This document shows positions 5,228 through 6,455 of a stretch of DNA of 6,455 nucleotides, in pieces. The DNA is taken from NCBI GenBank assembly GCA_030640045.1, contig DAOWKF010000104.1, forward strand, positions 1 through 6,455, given 5' to 3'. How positions within the stretch are numbered: the first letter of the stretch is position 1; each line of letters starts with the position of its first letter. This stretch comes from Candidatus Omnitrophota bacterium (GTDB lineage Bacteria; NPL-UPA2; BS750m-G34). The notes under the pieces were generated by a model. That model did not search any database, was not told where the DNA came from, and saw only the letters and a list, made by a program, of their open reading frames with translations. The position numbers were made by a program, and so were the translations under genes.

Positions 5228-6228
5228 CCTGCCTCCCAGCAGCTCACTTTATGAGCTTCCTCTATTTCTAAAAAAGAAGGTAATTCGCTTTTGCACCTGG
5301 TCGTGGCTTTTGCGCAGCGGGGATGAAATGGACATCCGCGAGGCTTATTCTCCGGGGAAGGCACAACTCCGGGGATAGCCGGAAGTCTCTTCCGCGGCTC
5401 ACCGACTGCAGGTATGGATTTCAAAAGTCCCCGGGTATATGGGTGCAAGGGGCGGCTAAAAATTGTTACTACGTCGGCCTTCTCCACAATCCTGCCCGCA
5501 TACATAATGCACACCCTGTCCGCTACCTCCGCGACAATTCCCAAGTCATGGGTAATAAGTAAAATAGACATCTCTGTAGTTTTTTTAAGACGGGAAAAGA
5601 GCTCTAAGATCTGGGCTTGAATAGTAACATCCAGGGCTGTAGTAGGTTCATCAGCAATTAAAAGCGAAGGGTTGCAGGCCAGGGCTTGAGCAATCATTGC
5701 CCGCTGTCTTAATCCTCCGCTTAAATTGTGTGGATAATCACTATACCTTTCATCAGGTGAAGGCATTTCTACTTTCTTTAGAAGCTCAATAACCTGCTCT
5801 TTACTCTTTCGCCTGGGCGAAGCCATCCTGCCTGTGCCCTTTAGGGTGTGGGTAGGCAATGGAATATGATGGGTAAGGAGGGCTTCTCTAATCTGATAAC
5901 CAATAGTATAAAGAGGATTCAATGCGGTCATCGGTTCCTGAAATATCATGCCTATACGCCGGCCTCTAATAAAACGCATTTGCGCTTCGGATAAATCTAA
6001 AAGATTTCTTTCCCGGAAGATTATCTCGCCCTTAACAATCTCACCGGGAGGAGCAGGCACAAGGCGCATAACGGATAAAGCAGTAACGGTTTTTCCGCAC
6101 CCTGATTCACCTACAAGGGCAAGGGTCTCACCCTTCCGTATATCGAAAGAAGCGCCTTCCACAGCGCGAGAAATTCCTGTGTCTATGTGGAAGCAGGTAT
6201 GTAAATTTCTTACTTCTAAAAGATTCAA
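5224..6228 (-). CDS. dppD: Peptide-type ABC importer ATPase, DppD/OppD family
   Basis: A 334-aa ATPase, partner of the DppF-like protein encoded directly downstream. Motifs: Walker A GESGCGKT (40-47), Q-loop Q97 in [11 protein letters not shown], signature LSGG (169-172, followed by LRQR), Walker B LLIADEP (189-195) with E194, and H-loop H227. The C-terminal extension ([17 protein letters not shown], then GCPFHPRC) carries C299, C305, C312 and C330, the family's four-cysteine pattern. Between the Q-loop and signature, residues about 121-143 are longer than in E. coli DppD by roughly a dozen residues and are Pro/Arg/Lys-rich. The start is TTG 6228, which overlaps the permease stop as TTGA and has GGGAG (6235-6239) 6 nt upstream; the [11 protein letters not shown] opening is the family norm. 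Substrate is unknown; the symbol is by family only. Confidence 0.92.
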   Translation of the reverse strand: MNLLEVRNLHTCFHIDTGISRAVEGASFDIRKGETLALVGESGCGKTVTALSVMRLVPAPPGEIVKGEIIFRERNLLDLSEAQMRFIRGRRIGMIFQEPMTALNPLYTIGYQIREALLTHHIPLPTHTLKGTGRMASPRRKSKEQVIELLKKVEMPSPDERYSDYPHNLSGGLRQRAMIAQALACNPSLLIADEPTTALDVTIQAQILELFSRLKKTTEMSILLITHDLGIVAEVADRVCIMYAGRIVEKADVVTIFSRPLHPYTRGLLKSIPAVGEPRKRLPAIPGVVPSPENKPRGCPFHPRCAKATTRCKSELPSFLEIEEAHKVSCWEAG

Positions 6229-6455
6229 AGTTTTCTCCCGATCTTATCTTTTGGATCAAAGGCATCCCTTAAACCGTCACCCAGGAAATTAAAGGTCATT
6301 ACAGTAACAAAAATAAAAATACCCGGGATAAGAATCCAGGGATGGAACTTTATCTGGGCTACAGCCATGGCCTCCGTCAATAGATTACCCCAGCTGGCAT
6401 CAGGATCCTGGATACCCAATCCCAGAAGGCTGAGCGCAGACTCTCCCAGTATATA
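6225..6455 (-). CDS. dppC: Peptide-type ABC importer permease, DppC/OppC family, C-terminal part (5' end beyond the window)
   Basis: The frame is open to the right edge of the window; the TTG at 6419 is an internal Leu codon, not a start. The visible 76 residues open with [20 protein letters not shown], the conserved cytoplasmic coupling loop (EAA-type region) of the DppC/OppC family. A last membrane segment follows (about [19 protein letters not shown]), then the hallmark C-terminus [14 protein letters not shown]. The protein would form the inner-membrane channel with a DppB-like partner, energised by the two ATPases downstream. Its TGA stop overlaps the TTG of the next gene. The N-terminal five or so membrane segments, and presumably the DppB and binding-protein genes, lie outside the window. 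Confidence 0.93.
   Translation of the reverse strand, partial: YILGESALSLLGLGIQDPDASWGNLLTEAMAVAQIKFHPWILIPGIFIFVTVMTFNFLGDGLRDAFDPKDKIGRKL

Noticed and set aside
6225..6419. A separate 64-aa gene starting at TTG 6419
   Set aside because: The frame continues to the window edge with conserved DppC/OppC sequence ([10 protein letters not shown]), so this is the tail of a truncated permease gene.

Overview
All genes lie on the minus strand, so the window is read from right (high coordinates) to left. Two transcription blocks are visible. The upstream block (6455 down to 4262) is the end of a peptide-type ABC importer operon: the C-terminus of a DppC/OppC-like permease, then a DppD/OppD-like and a DppF/OppF-like ATPase. 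They are joined by stop/start overlaps of four bases (TTGA and GTGA). The downstream block (about 4173 down to the left edge) is the start of a division/cell-wall (dcw) cluster: mraZ, a small STAS-domain gene, rsmH (mraW), an ftsL-like gene, ftsI (class B PBP) and the first 95 codons of murE.

A 197-bp intergenic region (4065-4261) separates the blocks and holds the main regulatory signals. On the minus strand it contains a near-ideal sigma70-type promoter (TTGACA, 17 bp, TATATT), two A-tracts upstream of it that resemble an UP element, and a set of GTGG direct repeats at 10-bp spacing between the -10 box and the mraZ ATG. These repeats fit the known pattern of MraZ operators, so MraZ probably represses its own operon. 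The repeat nearest the gene also supplies the mraZ Shine-Dalgarno. I see no convincing terminator after the dppF-like gene.

Functionally the dcw block encodes the regulator MraZ, the 16S rRNA C1402 methyltransferase RsmH, the bitopic divisome protein FtsL, the septal transpeptidase FtsI and the precursor ligase MurE. The unusual members are the STAS gene between mraZ and rsmH, which lacks the Ser/Thr normally phosphorylated in anti-anti-sigma factors, and rsmH itself. The conserved N-terminus of RsmH is intact in frame, but there is no ATG, GTG or TTG at or upstream of it. The first standard start codon (TTG at 3119) would delete the SAM-binding glycine motif.

The organism is a peptidoglycan-making bacterium of moderate GC with Shine-Dalgarno-led genes and a compact dcw operon. 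The layout and protein style suggest an uncultivated lineage such as Omnitrophota or another PVC-related or deep-branching diderm phylum. That placement is inference from general resemblance and is weak. No RNA genes, CRISPR arrays, insertion sequences or phage genes are visible.
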